A stretch of DNA of 64,000 nt, taken from NCBI GenBank assembly GCA_009823505.1, contig VZQC01012293.1:769406-833405 (forward strand), written 5' to 3'. Below, piece by piece: positions 44,188 through 54,980 of this stretch. Within the stretch, counting starts at the first letter, position 1. Each line of letters begins with the position of its first letter. Under the pieces are notes generated by a model that saw only the letters and a program-made list of their open reading frames with translations, made no database searches and was not told where the DNA came from. Position numbers and translations under genes: made by a program. Origin of the DNA: Rhizomys pruinosus (Eukaryota; Chordata; Mammalia; Rodentia; Spalacidae).

Positions 44188-45696
44188 CTATGCAGGATGG
44201 ACTGGGAAATGCCAGCAGAGAGGTTGACCCATCTGAACATTAAAGAAAGAGGAACCTCAGACTGCCTGAGTCACAGACACTGAGCATCTCTCTGAATAAT
44301 ATTGGGGTTAACTGTTTATAATGGGCCCTAATGAAGTTTACCTTTCAGATACTGAGAAACCTTCCTACCTCTTCCCTTTCTAGGAAAAAGAAAAAACATG
44401 ATGGTAATGAAACCACTCCCTAACTGTAAACTAGAGCCAATTGTTACAGTGGTAATTTCCTTATAAACAGGCATTAACAATACCCTTTTTTAATTGCTGG
44501 TACGGCATGAGGAACTGTGAAGGATTAATTCTCTTATCCAGCCAAAATTCATAGTAAAATTGTTTATAAGTGTGGTAATTATTAATCAAAATATATTAGC
44601 TACAGGAAAGCTCTGACATCAGCAATGAATCATTTGCCTAGGAGATGTTGGCTAGGGATTCAAACGTCCCCCCTAAATTATAAAGCTTGCCCTTAGTGTG
44701 GTCTACAGGAGGAAGAGTAACTGTGTGGAGGTGTACATAAATGCGGAAGCTTGCCTGCAAGCACGGTATATCAGACTCTGAGACGTTAAGAGCCAGTGTG
44801 TCGTAGTTGGCGAAGACTGCAGTGTCCTTGAGCGACACGGGTGAAAAAGATAGTGGAGACGCACTGTGCTTACAAACTGGCCTCTGAAATGCCAGAGAAG
44901 TGTTACCAAAGGGCTCTAACCAAACAGCAAATTATTGGTCTTCCCTGAGACAAGCAAGACTCCTCCGTCAATATCAGCTACACCTCAACAGCCTGGAGAT
45001 ACTGTGCAACAGTGGCAGCCAGTGTCTATATATATTCCAAATCTATTTGGCTATTAGCTCTCTCCTTGGAGGAATAACTCACAGTGGATGCCACAAGGCT
45101 TATGTCCTCTGGTGGTAGGAGATGTTTAAGCCACAAATAAGAATTGTCTTACCCTTTATAGAGAAACCACAGTTTGTGGATTAGACTACCATCCAAGCAT
45201 CTTGTCTATGCTCACACTTAGCTGACATAAATTAGTACTGCTTATAATGCCTGTACATCCAATGCTTGTGCTTTGTTAGTATGACTAAAAGGGTATCACT
45301 GGAAAAGCTGTCAACCCATTGAAGGGAAACAACCTGAACAGAACTAAGTCCAAAATGACAACTCCACAAGATAGACTGTTTTCTTTTACCCACTTGTGCC
45401 CCTTTCCCAAAGCCCAGGGAACAAACTGCGGAAGAGGAGGCATGGTAGATTGTAAGGGCTGCAGAGAGATAGGGGTGAATCATGAGACTACAGGAATATA
45501 GTCTGGACTCTGAACTGATCAACCTGTGCATACAAGCTTTCCAACTGGCTATGGGAACCTTGGGTTGTTCAAAATTTGACATAGATACTTGCAAAATGCA
45601 CGATTACCTAATTGTGTACATATGAGTAACATCAATGTTCTCTGCAAACAACTGTGCATTATATTGTAGAATCCCTTAAAAAAAATAAAATAAAAT
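44188..45696 (+). mobile_element. L1-type 3' fragment, copy B, 16-bp target duplication, inside the provirus
   Basis: Bounded by AAAAAAGCCAGATGAT at 44172-44187 and 45697-45712, with an AAAAT-rich tail at 45678-45696, so it entered by target-primed reverse transcription. It is homologous along its length to 10230-11886 and lies antisense to the provirus. The 5' end is truncated; no ORF2 is included. Confidence 0.9.
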
Positions 45697-45863
45697 AAAA
45701 AAGCCAGATGATGTAAAAACTCAAACAAAAGCCTGTAAAAAGTTAACTATCTATACAAAAGTAAAAATGGAAAATTGATTGTATTTTGAAACAGATGAAA
45801 AATGGTAAAAACAAAGCTTGGTTCAGGTACCATGGAAACAGCATGGCCAAGATGGCTGCTGTG

Positions 45864-46009
45864 GCTGGGTGCAGTGGTGCGCACCTTTAATCCTAGCACC
45901 TGGGAGGCAGAGGCAGGCAGATCTTTGTGAGTTCAATGCCAGCCTGGTTTACAGGGTGAGTTCCATCAGAAACAGATGGGGCTACAGGGAAACCCTGTCT
46001 CGAAAAGAC

Positions 46010-46047
<38 letters not shown>
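45864..46047 (+). repeat. B1 SINE with A37 tail, inside the provirus
   Basis: GCTGGGTGCAGTGGTGCGCA through 'GGGAAACCCTGTCTCGAAAA', then an uninterrupted A run at 46011-46047. Antisense to the host provirus. Confidence 0.96.
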
Positions 46048-46050
<3 letters not shown>

Positions 46051-46591
46051 CACTGTGGAGTGGGTATGGCACGGCACAGCCACCGTCTTGACACTCCATT
46101 TCCTATCTGAATGTGCGGTGGGGAAAAGTAAAAAAAGGGAAGAGGAAAAAAAAAAAGCCTGGATTTAGGCTGCAGCCCTGTGCTGCAGAAATCTGCCAAG
46201 GGAGGTCAGGAGGTCGGGAGAGATGGGTCAGAACACGTGGGGTGGGGAGGGAAGCAAAGCAGCATGGGGCGGGAAAACTCCGCCTTAGATGTACTTTTGA
46301 GTAATAAGGAAGTGTCCTTTCTGAAACTCAGGAGTAGGGGACCTACATGCCTGTGAGCCCAGAATCCTGGGGGGTACAGAGGAGGTCAATTCAGCGGGAC
46401 CCTAGCTGCAGTTTCAGCATCCTGAGACTGCAGAAAGGGGTTGGAGCATGGCAGACTCAGGAAACCAGGGAGAGAGTCTGCAGATCTCAGTGGGTTCAAA
46501 ATGGCATCAGTGGGCTAAGGCTGAGAGGAAAAGCAGAGAGAGAATAGAGAAAGCCCTAGAGGGAGAAGTTAGGGAGAGAGAGAAGGAGGGT

Positions 46592-46695
46592 GGGAGCAAG
46601 AGTGCGAGAGAGCAAAGAGAGGATTTCCTTTTGTGGGGGGGGTGGGAACAAGAGTGCGAGAGAGCAAAGAGAGGATTTCCTTTGGGGGGGGTGTA
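46592..46695. repeat. 52-bp tandem duplication in the proviral leader
   Basis: Two units, GGGAGCAAGAGTGCGAGAGA at 46592 and GGGAACAAGAGTGCGAGAGA at 46644, each ending in a G run. On the proviral strand this is a pyrimidine-rich leader. Confidence 0.93.
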
Positions 46696-46705
46696 TCTTG
46701 ACCCA

Positions 46706-46723
46706 GACAGAGTCATGGCACCA
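46706..46723 (-). promoter_or_regulatory. Proviral primer binding site, tRNA-His-like
   Basis: Minus strand TGGTGCCATGACTCTGTC, beginning 3 bases inside the 5' LTR edge. It matches the complement of the tRNA-His 3' end (TGGTGCCGTGACTCGGAT) at 15 of 18 positions, counted by eye against the sequence I remember. Confidence 0.75.
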
Positions 46724-46726
46724 TTA

Positions 46727-47009
46727 TATTAGGTTATAAAGGCACAAACTCCCAGATAAAAAGGCACATGAGACTTAAGTCACTCTGGGAACACGGTTTA
46801 CTTCCACTGGAACTTCCAGAGCAGGCCACTGCACATGGTGGAACACAGCAGAAGCAGCAGGGCAGAGGCAAGATGGCGACTGGGGCCCGCCCATTTATAG
46901 CCATGGGGCGGGACCTCAGGTACAGAGGAAAAGTTCAGAAGATTGACAGCTTCTGGAGGAAGTGGACATCTGTGTGTCCCTTGGAATTCTGGGAAGCCCA
47001 GACCTAACA
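46727..47009 (-). repeat. 5' LTR of the provirus
   Basis: 283 bp, aligned end to end with the 3' LTR. It has the same TATA box (plus 46893-46900) and YY1-type motif (plus CAAGATGGCG at 46869-46878). Confidence 0.9.
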
Positions 47010-47600
47010 CAGGAGACTGGGGGCTCTATGGTATTCCTCTTTCTTTTGCTGGCTTGCACTTAGCCATCTGGTTTCCTAGCAACAGAAGTGTTTTTTTTTT
47101 TTTTCCATGAACGGACCTTATGTACGTCACTCCCATGTTATTCAATCATCATGGTCAATTCTACAGCTATCACAAGAGAATGCTTCAAAGCTGTCCTGGG
47201 TCTTGTTTCTAACTCTAAATTCTCACTATTGAAATGAAGACCAAACATTTTATAACTGCTGCATAAATCTGTATAAAGCATTTTCTAAATAAAAACATTG
47301 TCTTCAAGAGAACTTGTGTCTTATCTTAAAAGACTTTCTTTTTTGTAAATATCTGTAAATAAAAATGATAGACTTAAAAGACTATCAAAAAATAACCAAA
47401 AGATCTATTAATCAACTGGCAAAAAGTTTGTACCTGTCTGGTTAGCACTTCTCAGATAATTTGGGGAAGCACATTAGAACTGCTTACAGCTTTGTCGTTG
47501 AAAATCAGTAACTGTCATAAAATGCCTTACACAAAAATCCACAATCTCAATGCTTAACAAAGATTTACAAATTATGTAATTAAAAATAAGTTTTTTAAAA
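47010..47600. other. Intergenic, no feature recognised
   Basis: AT-rich with a T run at 47090-47104. Nothing else supported. Confidence 0.4.
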
Positions 47601-47601
47601 A

Positions 47602-47983
47602 GTGTGTGTGTGTGTGTACATGTGTGTGTGCCCAAACAATCCATGTATGTGTATTTGGGTGTGTGTGCTTGGGCAGGTTTTTGTGGATTCCAGAGTGGGG
47701 TGTTGGGTGACTTCTCTTCCTCTCTACCTGTATCTTGAGATAGGGTCTCTCTTTGAATTATAAGTTCACTGCTTTGGCTAGGCTGGCCAGGGAGCTCTAC
47801 AGATCTACCTCTCTCTCTTATACCCCAATCCCCCATGCAAAGGATATAGGCACATGTGACCATACCCAGCTTTGATGTGGGAGTTGGAGATTTGAACCAC
47901 ACAACTGAGTGTTGGGAACTGAACTCTGGGTCCTCTACAGGAGCAATAAGTCCACTTAGCTGCTGAGCCATCTCTCTAGCTCC
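47602..47983 (-). repeat. Composite SINE (B1-like body and B2/B3 head), antisense, with GT tail
   Basis: (GT)n at 47602-47632, antisense B1-like body ('GAGATAGGGTCTCTCTTTGA', 'GCTAGGCTGGCCAGGGAGCT') and then an antisense B2/B3 head ('GTTGGGAACTGAACTCTGGG', 'TGCTGAGCCATCTCTCTAGC'). Confidence 0.8.
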
Positions 47984-48792
47984 TGGTGTTAGAGATTTGA
48001 ACAGATTCTCTTACCCATTGAGCAGTCTCCGTCATTTAACTTTTTAATAAAATGTCTATCCCTGAGCTTCATCAGACACATAACTGATGAGCTAAGGATA
48101 TTCCTACATTTAAATCTGCTTTCCTCCGAACACAATTCATTGGATTTTTATTCAATTGACTCCAACAGGTATGTGCTGAATTCCTATTATGTGTGCCTGG
48201 AAGATAAAACTCTGAGCGAAAAGATTGCACCTGTGATCCCTTCCAGTTTAAAGCAGAACACTTCCAGAGGTTCTTAGGGTAAAGGCATGATTATCTATGA
48301 TATTCTAATGGTGACTACATGACATGATGTGCTTGTCAAAACCCAAAAATACACAACACAAAGAGATATCCTCATGTAAATCACAGTAACAATACACCAT
48401 GTGACTGTAATACAGGAAGGAGACATTGAGTTCATTTCTTGAATAAAATTACTGTCAGAGAGGAGGTGCTTTTTATGCCTGTGTGTATGTGCTTCTACAT
48501 CAAATGAACAAAACATGGCGTCTAACTTGGGCTCTGTGCCAATCTGATAGGTGAAGATTAAGTCTCACCTCACTTTCTCTTATTGTGTATAAGTGCATAC
48601 GTACCTGAAGACCTACTACTTAAGTGTTGAGAAAATTAATACAAATTTAAGAAGCTTTAGCGAGCTAACATCCATACTTCAGAAGGACTGTGTCCCCAAA
48701 CGTGACCTCTCAAGCCTGGTCCTTTGTCCTCACTGCTCACAACATTAACACAGTGCCAGGCAGACTGGCTAAATGATGAGTAACTGAGAAAG
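47984..48792. other. Intergenic, no feature recognised
   Basis: Low-copy AT-rich DNA. Confidence 0.4.
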
Positions 48793-48914
48793 AAAGGCTG
48801 CTTACTAAAACGACCACCTCAGTTAATTACAAGAATCTCCCTGAAACTCTCCAAAAGGCTGCTTACTAAAACAACCACCTCAGTTAATTACGAGAATCCC
48901 TCTGAAACTCTTCA
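48793..48914. repeat. 61-bp tandem duplication
   Basis: Units start AAAGGCTGCTTACTAAAACG (48793) and AAAGGCTGCTTACTAAAACA (48854). Both hold CCACCTCAGTTAATTAC, so a TTAATTA core is doubled. Confidence 0.95.
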
Positions 48915-49209
48915 AAAGTCTCACCAGAAAAAAGAAATTCAGTTGTTTCTCTTTTAAATCTGGGTAACCACTAAATGATTGATATAAAATGCTTGTTGTG
49001 GACTGTTATAGGAGATGAAATTATCATTTTATTGATGAGGCATATTGGGGAAACAGAACTTTGCTCTTTCTCTGCATTTTCTCATCCTGAACTTGTTTCT
49101 ACATTTGAGTTTCAACTTTCCTGTTCACGTCTCCTTGAAAAGTTTGTGGCCTCTCCATAGCCGTTGAAGACTTCACCTTGCCTATAATGTGTGTAGCTCT
49201 ACTGTGGGA

Positions 49210-49651
49210 TGTGTGGGGTGTGTGTGTGTGTGTATCTTTGTATGTCTATGTGTCTGTCTGTGTGAGTCTGTGTGCCTGTGTCTGTGAGTCTGTGTGTATC
49301 TGTAAGTCTGTGTTTGTGTGTATGTATGTATGTATATATCTTTGTATGTCTATGTGTCTGTCTGTATGTTGATGTGTGTCTGTGTCTATGTGTGTGAGTG
49401 TGTATGTGTGTCTGTGGGAGTCTGTGTGTATCTGTAAGTCTGTGTGTGTGTGTGTGTATCTTTGTATGTCTATGTGTCTGTGTGAGTCTGTGTGCTTGTG
49501 TCTGTGAGTCCGTGTGTATCTGCAAGTCTGTGTGTGTGTGTATGTGTATATCTTCTTATGTCTATGTGTCTGTCTGTGTGTTGATGTGTGTCTGTGTCTA
49601 TGTGTGTGAGTGTGTATGTGTGTCTGTGTCTGGGAGTCTGTGTGTATCTGT

Positions 49652-49690
<39 letters not shown>
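49210..49690. repeat. TG-rich complex satellite with higher-order structure
   Basis: TGTG/TCTG/TATG units. The phrase TATCTTTGTATGTCTATG starts near 49233, 49337 and 49457, with a variant at 49549. Two subunit types alternate (one with GTGAGTCTGTGTG, one with TTGATGTGTGTC), giving a dimer of about 212-224 bp present twice. It ends in a pure (GT)n. The S/V/C/M open frames are artefacts. Confidence 0.93.
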
Positions 49691-52205
49691 GGGTCTATTA
49701 GACCCAGGCTTGTCCTTGACTTGTTCTTGAGCTATCTACTGTTTCAGCTGGGCCAAATCACCCTTACTGTCATTTATCTGGGGCCCAAAGTGGGTTTGGG
49801 ACATGGCAAGATAAGAGATGTCATGAGAGAAGATGGTTTCCTCTCGTCCCAGGGCACAGCAATTTTGGGCAGTTTTTTAACAAATCAATAAAATGAATGA
49901 AGATGGTTTGTGAAATGGAAGTTACATCAACACTGAATTATGAAATTTTACTCTTGTTACTCTTCATTCAGCCCTTACCAAGTGTCTATGTGTGGCTGGC
50001 TTATCCTAGGTTTTAAGGGGGGTCAACTCACAAGAAACCCCTGCCCTTAGGATCAGTTCATACAAGGGGTTAACATAAATTTGTGTCCTTGTTCTGCATC
50101 ATCTCAGCAGTTTCTGAGATGCCCCAGATGCCCGCAGTCTTCTCTCTGTTACAAGCAAAGGAAGTGGCCAGATTCCTTCTTCAGACCTGCTAGGTAGGTA
50201 CAGAAGAAGTTTCTAAGTTTCTCAGATCCTTGATTACTGTTTGGGGTAAAAGGTCAATGACAGCAGGGCAGAGACACCACCTTTAAAGCCTGGGAGCCAA
50301 CTTCTCCCAAGAGCTTGTCAGAACTGCTCGAGAGGGAGAGAACGAGCGAGTGAGAGAGAAACAAGTGCACATATATATTTTAAAGTAGCTAGCAACCAAG
50401 ACAACAATTATTTAACCACAGTAAAGCAACCAGCAGCCAAACCACAGATTATTTAACCGCATATCCAAGAGCTGAGCAAGGCCTTAGCCAGCCCTGTTCT
50501 TGTTCTCTCCACCCAGTGGCTCCCGTGGAGGAGGGTGGGAGGCTGGGGGAGGGGGGTGGGAGGCTGGGGGGGCAGCACCTCACTTTTTCTGGTCTCACTC
50601 CAGATGTGCGTATTTCTTGTCTCTTCTTTTTTACTTTTGCATTTTTGTCTTTCTAAAAACTGGCATATTCTTCCTGTCTTGACCACGTCTCATGTGTGTG
50701 CACACACTCGGGTCGACCTGTGGATAACCAGAGCATTCTTTTTCTTATTTCCTCCTTTCCTTCCTGTGCCCATTGTTTTCTCCTCCCCATTTTCCTTGAC
50801 TCTTTTCTTATGACTGCATTTGGTCTCTAGTTCTGTGATGTTCACCAATCATCATAGTGAAAAAGAAAGTTTATTTAACAGCAGGAAAATCAGAACTTTC
50901 TTCTTTGCTAGATGCATGACACACAAGAGGTGGGGGTTTCTCATACGACCCCCTCCCACTTTGAAAAGCCCGTATGTTGAAGTTTGAAGAGCATGTTGGT
51001 CCATTCTTACTAGCCACAGGAGTGACTTCTGACTCAAGCCAGCTTGCCTTTTGCTGGCAAGCCTTTTGCCTTTTGCTGGCAACCTATCTGGTTCTTCTCT
51101 TTGGGGAATCTGAACCAAGTCACAGAACTTGGACTGAAAGTTGGCTAGATGGAAGATTGCGACAGGGTCAGTCACATGCTAGATGACTGGAGAGGAAACG
51201 GCTATGGAGGACCCTGTGGTCCAGAGTTAAAGGGAGGCAACCAATAGGCCACTGCCTCTGGAGAAAGGTAAGGAGCATCCGTTTCCTGTTAGTGATTGAA
51301 TTTCACTTCCTGTTAGGCCAGCCTCTATTTCAGTTGCTAAACTATGAGATTGCTATGGTATCCTAAAGTTAACATGTCAGCAGATGACAGGGCAAGATCG
51401 ATCATTCAGTGGTCCCATTGTCTGCCTTGCCACCAGTGGTGCCTACTTTTCTCTGGACATGTGCTGCAGGATGGCTTTGTCCTATGGGCATCCCATTTGC
51501 CACCATGGAGCAGAAGTAATCTTGGGTCTGTAGTCATGGTGATAGCATAGGCCAAAGGAGAGAATGGTAGGTTGGTCCGTGCTCATGGGGATGGGACTAT
51601 CAGCACTCCACAGAAGAAAAAAAGGTGGGAGGGTCACAGGACTCTCACCAGGGATTCCAAACACTACTATCCCCTCCCACAGTCTGGATTGGGAGGTGCT
51701 AGTGCATATAGGAAGGGAGATTAACTGAAGGCAGGGGTCCATGATACAGTTATGCTGGGGTGAGAGTTTTCAGTGAGTTTACCCACGCTGTAAGTAATCC
51801 CTCATCCATATTCCTGGACATAAACCAAATAAATTTACTGTTCACCAAGCTCAGCTTGGGTGGGAGGTTATTTGGTCTGCTGCTGGACACTGATGAGGGA
51901 TGAAAGGTATTGGTTCGTGTCTCCTTAGGAGAAGTGACACAGTGACATAGAATGGCCTTGAAAGGACGCCCGTGGATGAAATATTCCTTTTACACTATAT
52001 TTAAGGAAGTCTCTTAGAAACATTGCAAGAAACTTAATTAGAATGTGAGATTTTGGAAGTGACTGTGGAGCTCCTATGTATAAAAACGTCCACAACATGC
52101 CTTCTGCCTCCCAATCTCCTGATGCAGCTCAATTCTCCACTGCCTTCTGGGAGTCAGTGCTGTGTTTTGACTTCTCTGATTCAAATGTGAGCAGACTTAA
52201 GCATG
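49691..52205. other. Intergenic, no family recognised
   Basis: About 2.5 kb without B1, B2 or L1 that I can name. It contains a G-rich doublet at 50526-50575 (GGAGGCTGGGGGAGGGGGG), an imperfect repeat at 50380-50460 (ATTATTTAACC twice) and a small repeat at 51035-51075 (CCTTTTGCTGGCAA). 50850-51900 may be an old LTR element, not assigned. Confidence 0.35.
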
Positions 52206-52209
52206 AGTG

Positions 52210-52585
52210 TCATAGATAGCTTCAGCTGTCACCTTGACACACACCTAGAGGTCACCTGGGAAGAAGGGGCCTCAGGGGGAGACTTGCTCAGTTCTCTTGG
52301 TCCCGTGGTTATATCTGTGAGACATTTTCTTCATCGCTAATTGATACAGGAGGTCCAGCCCACTCACTGTGGACAGTGCCATCCCTATGCACGTGGTGTG
52401 CACCTGGGCTGTACTAGAAAAGTAACTGAGCAAGTCAGTAAACAGCATTCCTCCATGGCTCTGCCTTGAACTTTGCTTTGCTCTGTGGTGGACAGTAAAC
52501 TGTAAGCTGAAATAAACCTTCTCCACCCTGAGTTGCTTCTGGCCAAGATGTTTTATCACAGCAGTAAAAGACAACCAGAGCAATG
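52210..52585 (+). repeat. Common rodent interspersed repeat (same family as 20783 and 36358)
   Basis: 'GCTGTCACCTTGACACACAC', 'GGTCCAGCCCACTCACTG', 'GTAAACAGCATTCCTCCATG' and 'TTTTATCACAGCAGTAAAAG'. Confidence 0.8.
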
Positions 52586-52849
52586 GGGAATTAGAAGAGC
52601 CATCAGGACAGATCAAATTTGAGATTAAAAAAAAATGGAAATACATAGACACAGAAATCAGAGAAAGAGACTAAAAATATCACCAGGCACCTGGGACAGA
52701 AGAGCTGTCAGTCATGTTCAGTATTCTGAAAAGCCACATAAGAGAAGGAGAGCCGGAGTTTGGTAGTCAGTGACCTTGATGTGGGAATACACTGAGCAAG
52801 AATGTGAGGAAAGAGTAGAGAAACTGAATCCCAGAGGACCTCCCTAGGG

Positions 52850-53170
52850 GACGCTGCTATATTTATACAGTTATTGGAACCAGTAAGTGTTTCAATAGTA
52901 TCCTCACTAGGAGCTAATTAAACTTACTGTGATAAAGCTTTCTTAACCTTTGGGATGGAGTTTGTGTCATGAATTATTAACTGAAGAATTCAGCTTCTGG
53001 TGTCATAAGCATTTTGCTAAGTTAAAGCACAGACCGGAGGATTTGCTTAACAATATCTAATAGCACACATGAGGTGCCGCAGGCAATCAAAGCAGCTCTT
53101 AAAAAGAAATTCACATGGTTTTGTGTATCAGGCTTCTGATCACTGGAATCTACACCATGCCTAATGAAAC
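52850..53170. other. Candidate conserved non-coding block
   Basis: Repeat-free AT-rich block with TAATTA at 52915-52920, TAACAATA near 53048 and ATCAAAG (TCF/LEF-type) at 53086-53092. Conservation is an inference. Confidence 0.3.
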
Positions 53171-53829
53171 TTAATGTCCTTCACGGACTTTCCTCAGCTA
53201 AGGAAGAACACCACGCATGTGCATGGCACACCTGGAACTTGAACGGAGCCTCCCAGGTTGTTCATTGACTGTATTCCAGGGCCTCTCCTGGACCCACAGA
53301 GGGAGACTATCCAGGAGTCCGGACAGGATTTGCAGTTGGTACTGTGGTCACACACCAGAATCTAAGGCCTTTTGGTAAAGACGCTTGGATGTTTGTGGAG
53401 GTCTAAGGGGAGGATGGATGACAAAGAGGGCAGCGCCATAACCAGATCAGCTTGGTGGCCATAGCTAGGATTGGGCAGAGGGAGGAGAAGCAGGAATCCT
53501 GGCTGAGTGGAGGCTCCACCAGCCGGGGTCAGAGGTACTTAGGCTGGAAGGAAGGGAAGAGGAGAAGGAGGTGTCTCCAAGGCCAAACTGACAGTGTTTA
53601 GCAACTGATGAGAAATCCTGACAGATGGAGAAGAGTGGTCAGAGCTCTGAAGCAGCCACTCTCAAGCTCCCTGGGTCTTTTCTGGGCTTCCCCAGAATTC
53701 CGCTTCTGACTTCAACAGTCATCATTAATGGAACATGTCCAAACCACAAGCCTGAGTTGCATTCTCTTCAGCAAGAGACAACTACATTCTTGGCTTCCTG
53801 GGACAAAGTTCTGAAGCAACTCTTTAAAT

Positions 53830-54070
53830 TCTTATTATTTATTTATCTAGCTATCTATTTATTTTTCTTTTATGTGTATGAGTGTTTTGCCTGCATGTAC
53901 TGAAGTGCACTTGTATCATGTAATGTCTGTGGAGGCCAGAAGAGGGCATCAGATCCCCTGGAACTGGAGCTGTGGATGGTTATTAGCTGCCAAGTGGGTG
54001 CTGGGAACTGAACTAAGGTTCTCCACAGAGCAACCAGGGCTTTTAACTGCTGAGCCATCCCTATGGTCCC
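53830..54070 (-). repeat. B2 SINE, antisense
   Basis: 'GTGTATGAGTGTTTTGCCTG', 'GAGGCCAGAAGAGGGCATCA', 'GGGTGCTGGGAACTGAAC' and 'AACTGCTGAGCCATCCCT'. Confidence 0.93.
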
Positions 54071-54980
54071 ACTGAAGTAATTCTTGGTTTGTCCATTTCT
54101 CTAGTGGCTTCCTAAGCAAATGTTTCAGTTTTACTTCTAAACCTGATCAGTGGAGTTGTCATTTCTGTCCACCTGTAGCCTGCGGCTGAAATTTTCACAA
54201 GGTAAAAGTGTGTGTTCCATATCCCCCTTGACTCTGGTCAGGCTCTGTCTGCTCTACGTAGAACATGATGGCGTCCAGGCTTCTGAGGCTGGCTATGCAA
54301 GACTGTGCTGCTTCTGTGCCCAGGAGAGCATTTGCCCTTGAAGTTGGAGCTGCTGCCATAGACGAAGCACAAGGCTTCCATATTGTGAGATTCCCCAAGC
54401 CACATGGCCAGGCAAATGTATAAGAGCTCTAGTCTGCCTTCAGTCCTCGAAGGGCAAGGCCCAGGCCTGTGGGAGGAAACATTCAGTAGTTGGTTGGGTA
54501 ACCTGTAGGTAGCCATTCTTCCCAGCTGACACCTCAGGTACTGCAGAGTAGACAAGTGCTTCCCAGCTGCTTCTCTGTTCCCATCATGCTTCTTGATCCA
54601 GATAGTCTGATAGTAACAATGGTTCTTTTGTATCACTACGTTTAAACTAGTTATATAGCAAAAGTTAACTGGAATCTTACCTTGAGGACTGCTCTGAGGA
54701 CTGAGGAGGTTATTTTTGCATGTAAGAGCTTAGAAATAGGCCGGTGAAGACTAAATAGCAGTGGCTGTTGGCTTTTATCGTCATCGTACTGAAATAAACC
54801 TCATAAATAGAGGCAGTCTGAGGAATCATTTAAATTGAACTGAACTGTTTTATTGTACTCTTCAAGATTCATTTCTTTGTTTCCTTGGTAGACACTGCAC
54901 TTTTATTTCCTTTTTATGATAATTTAAGATCAGATATAGTAAGGCCTCAGGAGAACTAAGCTCGATAAACAAAACGCACT
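54071..54980. other. Intergenic, no feature recognised
   Basis: Two overlapping open frames of 67 and 132 codons on the minus strand lack recognisable motifs. Confidence 0.4.

Larger units (their letters stand above)
40261..47009 (-). mobile_element. Endogenous retrovirus, structurally complete but decayed, 6.75 kb
   Basis: Two LTRs in the same orientation (40261-40551 and 46727-47009) bound 6.2 kb. The 5-bp repeat CAGGA lies immediately outside both ends (40256-40260 and 47010-47014), as an integrase would leave. On the minus strand the LTR begins TGTTAGGT and ends ACCTAATA. A primer binding site follows the 5' LTR. No open gag, pol or env of useful length remains; the longest frame inside (40649-41077, 142 codons, one hydrophobic stretch) sits where env's end would be but cannot be assigned. 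Later insertions: B1 at 42657-42796, L1-type at 44188-45696, B1 at 45864-46047. The LTRs differ at roughly 15% of positions by eye, so the insertion is not recent. Confidence 0.88.

Noticed and set aside
49199..49730. Cys/Val/Ser- or Thr/His-rich proteins on both strands
   Set aside because: They are translations of the TG-rich satellite.
54238..54636. A 132-codon minus-strand frame as a gene
   Set aside because: No recognisable domain, no coding-type neighbours, and a length within chance for this composition.
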